Positions 26,786-35,496 are shown, counted from the first letter of the stretch. The stretch is DNA of 44,704 nt from an uncultured Rikenellaceae bacterium (GCA_947040435.1 CAMRBL010000008.1:1-44704); one strand, 5' to 3'. Numbers and translations: made by a program. The notes: generated by a model from the letters alone, not told the origin.

Positions 26786-29605
26786 TTAGATAGGTAGAGA
26801 TATTCCCCCACCGACAACAACCCCGTTTTTATTACTTGGTTTAAATATTGAGATTGAGATCGCAGTGTTTACCGATGCAGGAATACGTATAGGGTTGAAA
26901 TCAAAGGATAACTCTCCTCCATAAGAGAATACGTTATGAAAACTTCCACTCATATCTTTGTACCTTGCATAATCTCCTGCAATATTTAGTCGTATACGTC
27001 TAAAGTATATTATAGATGGAATTCCCATATCAGGATAGCATACTGGTAGTTCATAATCTACTGCAAATGCCATGTATTCATTTGTTGCAAAGTCTAAGTT
27101 TGCACCACGAGGCGAGAGTTGGTTGCGGCGGAAATTGTAATGCCCCTCTTTTTGAGACTGTACAACACCCCTAAGCATTAAGCTGTGTTGTCGTGCAACT
27201 CCAGGGAGGTAACCTCTCGCATATAGACTCCAAATAGAACCGAAATCGTCTCTAAATGGATTTATAGTGTATGATGCACTAACGGCGTAACCAAACTTTG
27301 GTCTCAAATCTCTAAATGCCATACGAACATTGTCTACATACCCAAGTGATGCAGAAAGGCTTTGCAGACCAAATTTAGAGTAATCACTCATATTCTTATT
27401 GAGCATAACTGTGTTATCATGATAAATATCAACAGATGGTGTCAACGACCTCAAGTGGTATCCAGAGCTAAGTCTCAAAGGGAGGTAAACCCTAGCGCTA
27501 ATATCATAATGATTTTTCAGATCTCTTGGGTAGTCTTTTTGATTTACATACTGATCTCCACCGCCATATGTCGCCCTAACTTCAAACTTAGGAGCGAGTC
27601 CAAAGTAGTTGAATCCACCCGTAACCACAGAGCCTTTATTTGTCCAGCCATAGCTCAAGAAAGATGTCATTGAAGATAATAAGTTTTGAGATAGCAGCGT
27701 AACACCCGCATGAATATTAAATTTACTATCAAGAAGCTCATAGGGGCTAAATGCCATAGGAGTCCAACTATGCACATTGAATAGATGTAGTCCTTTTCGA
27801 TAAGGTTTATCGTCCATCTCTTCACGAGCTATTGTATCAATATACACTTTATCTACATCTACCACATCCCACTTTCTACGAGTAGGGTTCATTCTATTCG
27901 ATGGCAAATAAGAGTACTCTACCCTCTTCATAGAGTCTACATTCAACTTCTGTATTGCAGGTAGATACCCACTCTTAGCCGTTGCATATGTAGTCATTGT
28001 CATCTCTTTGCCATCACTAGTTGGGACACCATCAAACGAACCATATGTTGAAGTTGTCACCTGCCACTGCTGTTTTTTCGCTAAGTCATACATATGAACC
28101 TCATCCTTTCCAGACTGAATAGAGTTAAAGTATAACTTACCATCTTGTGCTTTCAACCTACTTAACGTTGAAGCAGATCCTTCTGTTATTTGTGTATATG
28201 TACTATCTTCATTACACCTTCCGATCCACATCCCGCTCTGGTCTAAGGCTAGAAAGTACAACAAGTTACTCGCATTATCATATGCAAGTCCATATATTGC
28301 TATATCCAGAGGGAAATTCCACACTATATCTTCTGATACAACATCATAACGCCCATTATATTTATACTCCACGTATGCAACATCGCTCTCCATTGGCGCA
28401 GGATATATGGCGTTATAGCTCTCTTTATTTACGTTTATTTTTTTTGTTTCAAAGTCATAGTCACAAATCACCGATCCAACTCTTTGTTGCCACAAAGTAC
28501 TATTACGATATTCACTCCAGTAGAACTTACCATCTCTATATATTGGTTGTGAGTTTGGATTTCCAACATACTTCACAACGCTCTCAACCCCTGTATTTAG
28601 ATTAATATTTACGATATGTTTATGCTTATTAAAGTCTCTTTTTATTGCAATAACAGTTGAGTCATTAATTTTTGTTGGAGCATCGTAAGTTGTGTATGAA
28701 GTAATTGGGGTTTCGATAAAAGTTGAAGAGTTGGGCTCTTTAGGCATTGATGCCCAGTGAGCATATAGATCCTCTTGCGTCTCCTTCAGCAATTTAGTTT
28801 CAGAAGTATTATAGTATTTTTTCAGTGCTATTGTCGACGTGAATACAGTGTACGGATATTTTGCGGCATATGAAGTCATCTCACTACCTATACTTCTTTT
28901 ATATTTAGTATCAGCGAATGCAGCCATTTGATATCCAAGCTGGTAGTGATCAGGAATAAAATCGACAAAGGATCCACAAAAATATTTATCGGGGGTATAG
29001 AATTCATCTCCCTCACCAGCCATTGCTCTATACTCTATTGTGAAGCTGGGTTGTAGTCCACGACCAAAGCTAGTCATTTGCGTCTCAGCCAGCACCGCAT
29101 CGCCCTCTAAGAACCAAGTTGGCACAAGTAATCCACCTAATAAAGAGCCTTGTTGACCGAGTAGGTAACCTACAACTTTTAAGAAATTTTTATCTGTATT
29201 ATTAAACAGTACCGCATGACGATATTCATGTACAGCGAGTTGTTTAAACCATGGAGTTGCACTCTGCGCTCCGAGCGGATTCATCACAAACTCCATTCGT
29301 TTGGGAGCCAGCATAACAATTCCGTTTGCTTGAAAGTTCTGCGTGTGCATCACAACGGGAAGTTTCATTGGTCCATACTTATAGCCAAATGAAATCTGAT
29401 CGTGCACCAAATCCATAACAGACATAACACGAGATGCATTTCCCATGAAGTAATCTGGAAATACGAACTTTGTATACTCAGACTTTGCACTTCTCCACTT
29501 TATGGATTGAGGTGATTCTCCCCAATCATAGTATTGGGCAGATAGAGTTGCGGGGAATAGGAGAATTGATAGTAGTATATATTGTTTAATTTTTTTTAAC
29601 CTCAT
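26786..29605 (-). CDS. Outer-membrane protein: HExxH metallopeptidase, beta-propeller and Omp85-like barrel
   Basis: 939 residues, function unknown. A signal peptide covers about residues 1-23 (ILLSILLFPATLSAQ). Region 40-180 holds HEYRH (His126, Glu127, His130), a zinc HExxH motif, and PTWFLEGDAVLAE (Glu167 a likely third ligand), the pattern of gluzincin peptidases. About 290-600 is a series of short beta repeats with YxR/DGKFYW-type turns, as in TolB/PD40 propellers. From about 625 to the last residue (GGGISLPI) alternating strands suggest an outer-membrane barrel; SPRGANLDFATNEYMAFAVDYELPV resembles the RG-and-EyxxP region of Omp85 proteins, but no POTRA domains are seen. It lies upstream of PBP1A, 135 bases away. 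The domain calls come from pattern reading only. Confidence 0.7.
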   Translation of the reverse strand: MRLKKIKQYILLSILLFPATLSAQYYDWGESPQSIKWRSAKSEYTKFVFPDYFMGNASRVMSVMDLVHDQISFGYKYGPMKLPVVMHTQNFQANGIVMLAPKRMEFVMNPLGAQSATPWFKQLAVHEYRHAVLFNNTDKNFLKVVGYLLGQQGSLLGGLLVPTWFLEGDAVLAETQMTSFGRGLQPSFTIEYRAMAGEGDEFYTPDKYFCGSFVDFIPDHYQLGYQMAAFADTKYKRSIGSEMTSYAAKYPYTVFTSTIALKKYYNTSETKLLKETQEDLYAHWASMPKEPNSSTFIETPITSYTTYDAPTKINDSTVIAIKRDFNKHKHIVNINLNTGVESVVKYVGNPNSQPIYRDGKFYWSEYRNSTLWQQRVGSVICDYDFETKKINVNKESYNAIYPAPMESDVAYVEYKYNGRYDVVSEDIVWNFPLDIAIYGLAYDNASNLLYFLALDQSGMWIGRCNEDSTYTQITEGSASTLSRLKAQDGKLYFNSIQSGKDEVHMYDLAKKQQWQVTTSTYGSFDGVPTSDGKEMTMTTYATAKSGYLPAIQKLNVDSMKRVEYSYLPSNRMNPTRRKWDVVDVDKVYIDTIAREEMDDKPYRKGLHLFNVHSWTPMAFSPYELLDSKFNIHAGVTLLSQNLLSSMTSFLSYGWTNKGSVVTGGFNYFGLAPKFEVRATYGGGDQYVNQKDYPRDLKNHYDISARVYLPLRLSSGYHLRSLTPSVDIYHDNTVMLNKNMSDYSKFGLQSLSASLGYVDNVRMAFRDLRPKFGYAVSASYTINPFRDDFGSIWSLYARGYLPGVARQHSLMLRGVVQSQKEGHYNFRRNQLSPRGANLDFATNEYMAFAVDYELPVCYPDMGIPSIIYFRRIRLNIAGDYARYKDMSGSFHNVFSYGGELSFDFNPIRIPASVNTAISISIFKPSNKNGVVVGGGISLPI

Positions 29606-29668
29606 TATATAATTTGTTCTATTTCATGAGCCTTCACCAAAGCAACCAGACCATAGCATCCATATTTT

Positions 29669-29692
29669 CAGACGATTACAACTCATCGTCTG
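29669..29692. other. Small hairpin between the SUI1 homologue and the 939-residue gene
   Basis: Perfect 8-bp inverted repeat (29669-29676 with 29685-29692), loop of 8. It lies 64 bases after the SUI1-type stop on the minus strand. No T-run follows, so it may be a weak terminator or a chance hairpin. Confidence 0.35.
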
Positions 29693-29755
29693 CTCTACAT
29701 GGCAAAGGTTACGATTTGACTCTATCTCAAGAATAATAGATATAAATTCTTAATA

Positions 29756-30103
29756 TTAATTACCTGCTTTTTTAGCTTTATAACCCTCCTTAGTAAGTAT
29801 CTCCACTACACGATCTCTGAAATCTCCTTGAATTATAATCTCACCATCTTTAGCTGTTCCCCCTACTCCGCACTTACTTTTAAGCATTTTTGCTAGTGTA
29901 TTAATACTTTCGTCACTCCCAACAAATCCCTTTATTAGAGTTACTTTTTTTCCTGCTCTTTGTTTCTTATCCAACCAAACTTTCAAATTCTGTTTATTTG
30001 GCTCTATCGTCTCCTCATTATTTCCATCTTCCGACTCGTAAGAGAAGTCGGGATTAGTTGAATAGACTACATTTAGTCGTGATTTCCAATCGTTATTGCT
30101 CAT
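29756..30103 (-). CDS. SUI1/eIF1-like translation factor (YciH family)
   Basis: 115 residues from the chosen start MSNNDWKSRLNVVYS. The C-terminal SUI1 domain has KVWLDKKQRAGKKVTLIKGF, then LAKMLKSKCGVGGTAKDGEIIIQGDFRD, with the basic loop and GGT expected of eIF1/YciH. Family role: ribosome binding with effects on initiation fidelity; the bacterial role is not settled. An in-frame ATG at 30175 would add 24 hydrophobic residues. I reject it because a TAnnTTTG box lies at 30133-30140, between the two ATGs, and the shorter form starts like known family members. Confidence 0.9.
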   Translation of the reverse strand: MSNNDWKSRLNVVYSTNPDFSYESEDGNNEETIEPNKQNLKVWLDKKQRAGKKVTLIKGFVGSDESINTLAKMLKSKCGVGGTAKDGEIIIQGDFRDRVVEILTKEGYKAKKAGN

Positions 30104-30132
30104 AATAATTCTAATAAAGTATATCTTCACTG

Positions 30133-30140
30133 CAAAGTTA
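30133..30140 (-). promoter_or_regulatory. Probable -7 box for the SUI1 homologue
   Basis: TAACTTTG on the minus strand fits TAnnTTTG, 29 bases before the chosen ATG at 30103. It helps to decide that start over the upstream ATG at 30175. Confidence 0.45.
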
Positions 30141-30291
30141 ATAGAAACTATTAATAAATAGAAGTTATATTTCATTTTAGCACTCTGAACGACCTTTTTT
30201 TTACATTATCAAGTTATATAATGTTCTTTATTATACTCACTTAGTTTGCAATAATATGGATAAAGTTGCATGTTTATTAAAAATAAAATAC

Positions 30292-30299
30292 TATATTTG
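30292..30299 (+). promoter_or_regulatory. Probable -7 box for the DUF4435 gene
   Basis: TATATTTG fits TAnnTTTG, 33 bases before the ATG. A GTTG at 30265-30268 lies 23 bases upstream, an imperfect -33. Confidence 0.45.
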
Positions 30300-30332
30300 G
30301 GTTCACAATACTATTAAATCTTTGAGCATAAA

Positions 30333-31394
30333 ATGAGTGGTCGCTTTAAAAAGAGAGAGAGGAAATCATCTAGACGTGATTGGAGCAAGAGTACGAATCA
30401 TGAAGATTGGGGCTTATCCGATCAAGATCCCCCTACGCACCTTCCACAACGCCTCCCCCTCCCACATGGGGTAAAATTGGTAAATATATATGTTGAAGGG
30501 TATGGTGACATCCCTTTCTGGCGAGATATTTTCAATCGTTTTGAGAGTGATTCTATTACATTTGAGATAAATGTACCACAAAGACCTGACCTTGCCAAGG
30601 GGAAAAAGGTTCTATTGAGTATGCTTGATGATAGCAATAGCTCTCAACTACTATGTACAGATAGTGACTTTGACTATCTGTTTGAGAATGACACACCTGA
30701 GTCGCAGCAGCTAAACAACTCTCCGTACATGCTTCACACCTATGCCTATGCGGCAGAGAACCTGCGTTGCTACGCACCATCTCTACATAATGTATGTGTT
30801 AAGGCGACTAAAAACGACACTAAAATTTTTGATTTTGAGCGATTTCTAGCTGAATACTCTGCGATAATATACCCATTATTTTTGTGGTATGCCTACTCTG
30901 CGAATAAATCTAGTGAGAGAGTTTTCTCTCTACTTGACTTCAAAAGTAGTGCTAAGTTAAACTATCTAGATGTTGAAGACAACGGAAGGGAGACACTACT
31001 ATGGTTGTCAAACCAAGTCAACAAGCGCATAAAATTATTACAGACCGACCACCCTAACTGGGACGAAAAACTAGATCTATTTAGAGAACGCCTAGAGAAA
31101 AAAGGTGTATCGTCAAAGAATGTATACCTTTTTATGCAGGGTCATACACTTATGGACAACGTAGTTATGATACTCTTGCAGGCAGTATGCGAGAAGTTGA
31201 AACTAATAAGTACTCATCGTATTAACACCTCAAAAAAACAGGGTCAAGCGTTAAAGAATGAACTTAGCAACTATAATAATAGCATACGAAATGTACGAGA
31301 TCTTCTATCTGAAAATGAAGACTATAAGGATTGCTTTTTATATAAAAGACTAGAGGTAGATATTGAAAACTACATCAAATCTCTAAGCAAATAG
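30333..31394 (+). CDS. DUF4435-type TOPRIM-like protein
   Basis: 353 residues. Residues 1-45 are basic and proline-rich, probably disordered. The core begins VKLVNIYVEGYGDIPFWRDIF with Glu55 and Asp59, followed by LLCTDSDFDYLF with Asp110, Asp112 and Asp114, and YAYAAENLRCY with Glu142. This E...DxD layout is the acidic pattern of a TOPRIM fold and fits DUF4435. The C-terminal half is helical and charged. DUF4435 is the family of AriB, the effector of the PARIS anti-phage system, whose partner is an AAA ATPase (AriA). No such ATPase lies beside it: neighbours are the SUI1 homologue and the Kdo operon. The gene has its own promoter-like box, so it looks like an orphan housekeeping member; its role is unknown. 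Confidence 0.72.
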   Translation: MSGRFKKRERKSSRRDWSKSTNHEDWGLSDQDPPTHLPQRLPLPHGVKLVNIYVEGYGDIPFWRDIFNRFESDSITFEINVPQRPDLAKGKKVLLSMLDDSNSSQLLCTDSDFDYLFENDTPESQQLNNSPYMLHTYAYAAENLRCYAPSLHNVCVKATKNDTKIFDFERFLAEYSAIIYPLFLWYAYSANKSSERVFSLLDFKSSAKLNYLDVEDNGRETLLWLSNQVNKRIKLLQTDHPNWDEKLDLFRERLEKKGVSSKNVYLFMQGHTLMDNVVMILLQAVCEKLKLISTHRINTSKKQGQALKNELSNYNNSIRNVRDLLSENEDYKDCFLYKRLEVDIENYIKSLSK

Positions 31395-31426
31395 AGAGTA
31401 TAGTACTCTGCGAACAAAACCGCATA

Positions 31427-31463
31427 GAGTTTGATTAAACTTTTTTTAATTTTAATCAAACTC
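31427..31463. repeat. Perfect 13-bp inverted repeat before the OMP-kdsA-kdsD promoter
   Basis: Arms 31427-31439 and 31451-31463 are exact reverse complements (GAGTTTGATTAAA), loop 11 with seven T in the loop. It lies 33 bases after the DUF4435 stop and ends 1 base before the -33 box of the next promoter. It may terminate the DUF4435 transcript, although no T-run follows the second arm, or act as an operator. Confidence 0.65.
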
Positions 31464-31464
31464 C

Positions 31465-31495
31465 TTTGAAAACTGCATTTTCCTTCGTAAATTTG
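31465..31495 (+). promoter_or_regulatory. Consensus Bacteroidota promoter of the OMP-kdsA-kdsD operon
   Basis: TTTG (31465-31468), 19-base spacer, TAAATTTG (31488-31495): an exact match to TTTG-N19-TAnnTTTG. The expected start is near 31501 and the ATG at 31523. This is the clearest promoter in the window. Confidence 0.8.
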
Positions 31496-31522
31496 CTAGA
31501 ATTTATTAATGAATGAAATTAG

Positions 31523-32575
31523 ATGGTGAAAATATCCAAAATATTAGCAACATTACTCTTAATTTTCACAACATCAACTCTATTTGGACAGGAGTTTATT
31601 TGGGATGTTAGGTTTGCAAGCCAATTTGACAACAGAGAGTATAATACGACTCTTACGAACTCTCAAACACTATTTGGAGCGAGATTAACTCCACAAATTG
31701 GTATTGGATGGGAACATAATAGCCTCAATATAGGAACAGATATAATGGCTGATTTTGGAGCGCCAACACTCTTTACAGATCCAACCTTACTACTCTACTA
31801 TGCATATAACTCTAAAAAGTTTGATGCATACATGGGAGTATTTCCACGCACAAAAATGATAGGCAACTACTCCTCGCTATTTTTTAGTGGTAAAACTAAA
31901 TTTTACGACCCTAATTTAGATGGCTTTATGCTACAATACACTGGCAACAAAGGGTCTGTTGAGCTTGGTATTGATTGGTGCGGATTAAGCCATGGAGCCG
32001 CAAGAGAGCGATTTATGATATTCAGTGCAGGTGAGGTAGAGACAAAGATGTTTTTTGCTGGATACAATGCAACAATATTCCACTTTGCAGCATCCGAAGA
32101 GGTTACGGGGGTTGTTGATAATGTACTGTTCTATCCATATGTTGGTCTAAATATATCTGAACATCTACCTCTTGACATACTCAAATTACAAGTAGGATGG
32201 GTTCAGGGACTTCACAAGGATAGATCATATGAGAGTGATTTTAATATGTGCGAAGGGGTGCAAATAGACGTACATGCCGAGAAGTGGAATATCGGAATCG
32301 AAAATATGCTATACATAGGAGAGAATCAGTTGCCATATAATAATGAGTATGGATCTGACTTGTACTTTGGAAGTCCATATTACAGCACAGAATCAGGTAT
32401 ATACAATAGATTCGAGATCTACTGGCACCCATTCAGAGGTAAATTATTCGATCTGAAAATTTCATCTAGACACCACTACGATGGATACGTATGGGGATGG
32501 CAACAACTTTTAACCCTTAATATAAACATCAATAAAGGGTCATTCAAAAATAGAGTTAAATACATAAATAATTAA
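31523..32575 (+). CDS. Secreted outer-membrane barrel-like protein of the Kdo operon
   Basis: 350 residues; I do not recognise the family. A signal peptide is clear (KISKILATLLLIFTTSTLFGQ, cleavage near residue 22). The mature part has alternating aromatic/polar strands and turns rich in Gly, Asn and Asp, for example GIGWEHNSLNIGTDIMADFG, YMGVFPRTKMIGNY and YNRFEIYWHPFRGKLFDLKI, ending in short barrel-like strands. This suggests a porin-like outer-membrane barrel. Only 3 bases separate it from kdsA, and a consensus promoter precedes it, so it heads an operon with two Kdo genes. A link to LPS or outer-membrane assembly is inferred from position only. Confidence 0.7.
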   Translation: MVKISKILATLLLIFTTSTLFGQEFIWDVRFASQFDNREYNTTLTNSQTLFGARLTPQIGIGWEHNSLNIGTDIMADFGAPTLFTDPTLLLYYAYNSKKFDAYMGVFPRTKMIGNYSSLFFSGKTKFYDPNLDGFMLQYTGNKGSVELGIDWCGLSHGAARERFMIFSAGEVETKMFFAGYNATIFHFAASEEVTGVVDNVLFYPYVGLNISEHLPLDILKLQVGWVQGLHKDRSYESDFNMCEGVQIDVHAEKWNIGIENMLYIGENQLPYNNEYGSDLYFGSPYYSTESGIYNRFEIYWHPFRGKLFDLKISSRHHYDGYVWGWQQLLTLNININKGSFKNRVKYINN

Positions 32576-32578
32576 GCT

Positions 32579-33343
32579 ATGTTTAAAATAGAGAAACCGA
32601 TATTTATTGCTGGACCTTGTGTCATAGAGAGCGAGGAGCTACTAGACGTTGTAGCAAAAGAGCTATGCCGACTACGTGACAAGCTTGATATTCAGATAGT
32701 CTTTAAAGCGTCATTTGACAAAGCTAATAGAACTTCTATCAGCTCTTTTAGAGGACCAGGCGTTGAACGTGGCGTAGAGATGCTATCTCAAATTAAGAAA
32801 AAATATAATCTACCTATAACAACAGATGTACATGAGTCAACCCATGTAGCTAAAGTTGCAGAGGTTGCAGATATACTTCAAATTCCAGCATTTCTATGTC
32901 GCCAAACAGACCTTCTTCTTGCGGCGGCAGCGACAGGAAAGATTGTAAATATCAAAAAAGCTCAATTTCTATCAGCAGATGATATGAAATACCCCGTACA
33001 AAAGGTGACAGAGAGTTGCTCTTCAGATGTATGGCTTACAGAGCGAGGTAATATGTACGGTTACAATAATTTAGTTGTTGACTTTAGAAACGTTGCAGAT
33101 ATGACAAAGATTACTCAACGAGTGGTAATGGATTGTACTCACTCTGTACAGCGACCTGGAGGAGCTGGAGGTACAACTGGAGGGAATAGGGAGTTTGTTC
33201 CTGCAATGGCTCTTGCAGCCAAAGCATTTGGAGCAAATGGCTTCTTTTTTGAGGTGCACCCCGATCCAGATAATGCTATGAGCGATGGACCAAATATGTT
33301 ATACCTAAATGAACTTGAAACTGTAATAAAGTCACTATTATGA
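32579..33343 (+). CDS. kdsA: 3-deoxy-D-manno-octulosonate 8-phosphate synthase, metal-dependent class
   Basis: 254 residues. GPCVIESEEL (12-21) places Cys14 at the metal site where E. coli KdsA has Asn. His188 (HSVQRPGG), Glu225 (FFFEVHPDPDN) and Asp236 (MSDGPNM) complete a Cys-His-Glu-Asp site, so this is a class II metalloenzyme. VFKASFDKANRTSISSFRGPG binds phosphoenolpyruvate and arabinose-5-phosphate. It makes Kdo-8-phosphate for LPS in the cytosol. The stop overlaps the start of kdsD by 4 bases (ATGA). Confidence 0.96.
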   Translation: MFKIEKPIFIAGPCVIESEELLDVVAKELCRLRDKLDIQIVFKASFDKANRTSISSFRGPGVERGVEMLSQIKKKYNLPITTDVHESTHVAKVAEVADILQIPAFLCRQTDLLLAAAATGKIVNIKKAQFLSADDMKYPVQKVTESCSSDVWLTERGNMYGYNNLVVDFRNVADMTKITQRVVMDCTHSVQRPGGAGGTTGGNREFVPAMALAAKAFGANGFFFEVHPDPDNAMSDGPNMLYLNELETVIKSLL

Positions 33344-34293
33344 TAAGTAAAATAAAGCAGTATGCCGCTGATACATTTAGAGTTGAGTCTGCCGCTATAA
33401 GTAATTTAACCTCTCTACTTACAGATGATTTCGATAATGCAGTTACCGATACATTAAAGTGTAAGGGTAAATTGATTGTTATTGGCATGGGGAAAAGTGG
33501 ACTAATAGGGAGTAAAATTGCCGCTACATTAGCTAGCACTGGCACTCCATCGTTTTTCCTACACCCTGGCGAGGCGTATCATGGTGATTTGGGTATGATC
33601 TCGGGCGACGATATTATCTTAGCCATATCAAACTCAGGTCAAACAGATGAGATACTGAAGCTTATACCATTCCTAGAACAGAATGAAAACATAGTTATTG
33701 CGATGACTGGTCGTCCAGACTCGACCCTAGCAAAACACTCGAAATATCACCTAAACGTAGCTGTTCAGGATGAGGCTTGTCCCTTACAACTTGCTCCAAC
33801 ATCGTCAACAACTGCAACTCTCGCAATGGGAGATGCATTTGCCATGGCACTAATGCATGAGCGAGGATTCAAGGCTGAAGATTTCGCAAGATTTCACCCT
33901 GGGGGCTCTCTTGGTCGTAAGTTATTAACAAAGGTGAAGGATGTTATGAGAAGTGAAAATCTTCCATGTGTTTCCCCATCAATGAAGTTGAGCGATGTTA
34001 TTATCGAAATAAGCAATGCAAGGTTAGGTATTGCAATTGTTTTAGATGGAGATAATATTAAAGGAATTGTAACTGACGGAGATGTTAGGCGTGCAATGCT
34101 CAAGTATCAGAATGATTTTTTTGATATTAGCGCTGGTGACGTAATGACAAAAAGCCCAAAAACAATCTCAGAGAATGCCCGAATTACAGAGGCCGAAGAG
34201 ATGATGATAAAGAATAAAATACACTCCGTAATTGTGGTATCTGAAGAGAACTCACTCTCAGGAATTATTGAGTTCTATAATACAATGCCATAA
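33340..34293 (+). CDS. kdsD: D-arabinose-5-phosphate isomerase (SIS plus CBS pair)
   Basis: 317 residues. The SIS domain comes first: GMGKSGLIGSKIAATLASTG, then HPGEAYHGDLGMI and AISNSGQTDEIL. Two CBS repeats follow from about 205 (VKDVMRSENLPCVSP and GDVMTKSPKTIS). It converts ribulose-5-phosphate to arabinose-5-phosphate, the substrate of KdsA, and the 4-base overlap with kdsA supports this. The CBS pair suggests allosteric control, not shown here. Confidence 0.95.
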   Translation: MISKIKQYAADTFRVESAAISNLTSLLTDDFDNAVTDTLKCKGKLIVIGMGKSGLIGSKIAATLASTGTPSFFLHPGEAYHGDLGMISGDDIILAISNSGQTDEILKLIPFLEQNENIVIAMTGRPDSTLAKHSKYHLNVAVQDEACPLQLAPTSSTTATLAMGDAFAMALMHERGFKAEDFARFHPGGSLGRKLLTKVKDVMRSENLPCVSPSMKLSDVIIEISNARLGIAIVLDGDNIKGIVTDGDVRRAMLKYQNDFFDISAGDVMTKSPKTISENARITEAEEMMIKNKIHSVIVVSEENSLSGIIEFYNTMP

Positions 34294-34340
34294 TAGAGGT
34301 CACACTCTAAATAAGCTAGCCTATGTTGGGCATAACGACA

Positions 34341-34380
34341 TAATCACAGAGAAGTTTAGAAATACTCTTCTCTGTAATTA
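34341..34380. terminator. Bidirectional hairpin between kdsD and pdxB
   Basis: Arms 34341-34354 and 34367-34380 form a 14-bp stem with one mismatch, of which 9 bp are perfect (34346-34354 with 34367-34375). It lies between converging genes, and its second half is the 3' end of the pdxB coding region, stop at 34356-34358. Confidence 0.6.
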
Positions 34381-35390
34381 TAAGTAGCTCGTAACTCTTC
34401 AAAGCGATCTGAATTAGATCTAAGCGTTTCCGTTTCACCCACTAGGTCACAATATTTTATAATAGAGCTACTAACATCACTCCATATTGGGTGAGTTTTA
34501 GCTCTATTTTTTTGCACATCACTCGGAAACCAATCCTTAATTGGAAGTGTCATATATTCTGCAACAGCCTTAACAGAGATAGCCGTTGCAGTTGCTTTAC
34601 CTTGCTTAGAATACCCTGCAATATGCGGCGTAGCAACATCTACAACATTAAGTAATTCGATGCTAATATTTGGTTCAGACTCCCATGTATCCACACAACA
34701 TCTTCCACCACGCCCTATGTGTGCAAGTAGTGCTTGTGTCTCTATAACTTCACCTCGGGAAGAGTTTAAAACAACGGTATCTTTAGATAACTGCCCAACA
34801 TTATTAACATTAAGCATATGAAACGTTGGATATTTAGCATCACGTTTAAGAGGTGTATGAAAAGTTATTATATCACAATTTTTCAGAATAGTTTCAAACT
34901 CAACAAAGCCATCTGAAGCGGATAGCCTCTCAGCTTCGGCTCTAGGCGGATCACACTTTAAAACATTGAATCCCCAAGTTTCTGCGAACTCAGCAACCAA
35001 ATATCCTACGTGCCCTACCCCCACAACACCAATAGTTTTATCAGCGGGCTTCCAACCTAATTTTTCGCACATCAGCACAAGAGATGCCGAGACCCATTGC
35101 AGCACACCTCTAGAGTTACACCCTTGGGCACTCCTAACACAGATTCCACTCATTTCGCACCACTCTTGATCGATATGATCTGTTCCGATAGTCGCCGTAA
35201 CAATTAGTTTAACGCCACTCTTTTCGAGCAATTTTGCGTTACACTTTGTCCTTGTTCGCACAATAAGGACAAGAGTATTTTCTATATCTTTAGGTGATAT
35301 TTCATCTCCTTTTAGATACTCAACAGATGTGAATTGCTCAAATACCCCCCTGATATATGGTATATCTTTATCTATAATTATCTTAGCCAT
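34356..35390 (-). CDS. pdxB: Erythronate-4-phosphate dehydrogenase
   Basis: 344 residues, D-2-hydroxyacid dehydrogenase fold. Rossmann motif IGVVGVGHVGYLVAEFAETWG, then FHTPLKRD, NSSRGEVIETQALL (catalytic Arg) and ATPHIAGYSKQGKATAT (catalytic His). GTDHID and CNSRGVLQW are PdxB-like. It acts in the DXP-dependent pyridoxal-phosphate pathway in the cytosol. The small C-terminal part from about 285 matches the PdxB dimerisation domain in size. It runs opposite to kdsD. Confidence 0.9.
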   Translation of the reverse strand: MAKIIIDKDIPYIRGVFEQFTSVEYLKGDEISPKDIENTLVLIVRTRTKCNAKLLEKSGVKLIVTATIGTDHIDQEWCEMSGICVRSAQGCNSRGVLQWVSASLVLMCEKLGWKPADKTIGVVGVGHVGYLVAEFAETWGFNVLKCDPPRAEAERLSASDGFVEFETILKNCDIITFHTPLKRDAKYPTFHMLNVNNVGQLSKDTVVLNSSRGEVIETQALLAHIGRGGRCCVDTWESEPNISIELLNVVDVATPHIAGYSKQGKATATAISVKAVAEYMTLPIKDWFPSDVQKNRAKTHPIWSDVSSSIIKYCDLVGETETLRSNSDRFEELRATYNYREEYF

Positions 35391-35436
35391 GACAACAATA
35401 ATCTAAATCACTAAAAAATTGATAAAACTTTATAAA

Positions 35437-35496
35437 GTTTTGCGTCGCAGAGAGTTCCCAGTCTAACATGACCCGAAACTCTTTGCGACGCAAAAC
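35437..35496 (-). terminator. Hairpin terminator after the GatB/YqeY-like gene
   Basis: Arms 35437-35456 and 35477-35496 form a 20-bp stem with a single C/T wobble position, loop of 20 bases. It begins 30 bases after the stop at 35527 on the minus strand. The GC-rich core and T-rich flank suit a terminator. Confidence 0.75.

Noticed and set aside
30104..30175. Longer N-terminus for the SUI1 homologue
   Set aside because: It would add 24 hydrophobic residues not expected for SUI1 proteins, and a -7 box lies between the two ATGs.
30333..31394. PARIS defence system
   Set aside because: No AriA-type ATPase gene lies next to the DUF4435 gene; flanks are housekeeping genes, so only an orphan is called.
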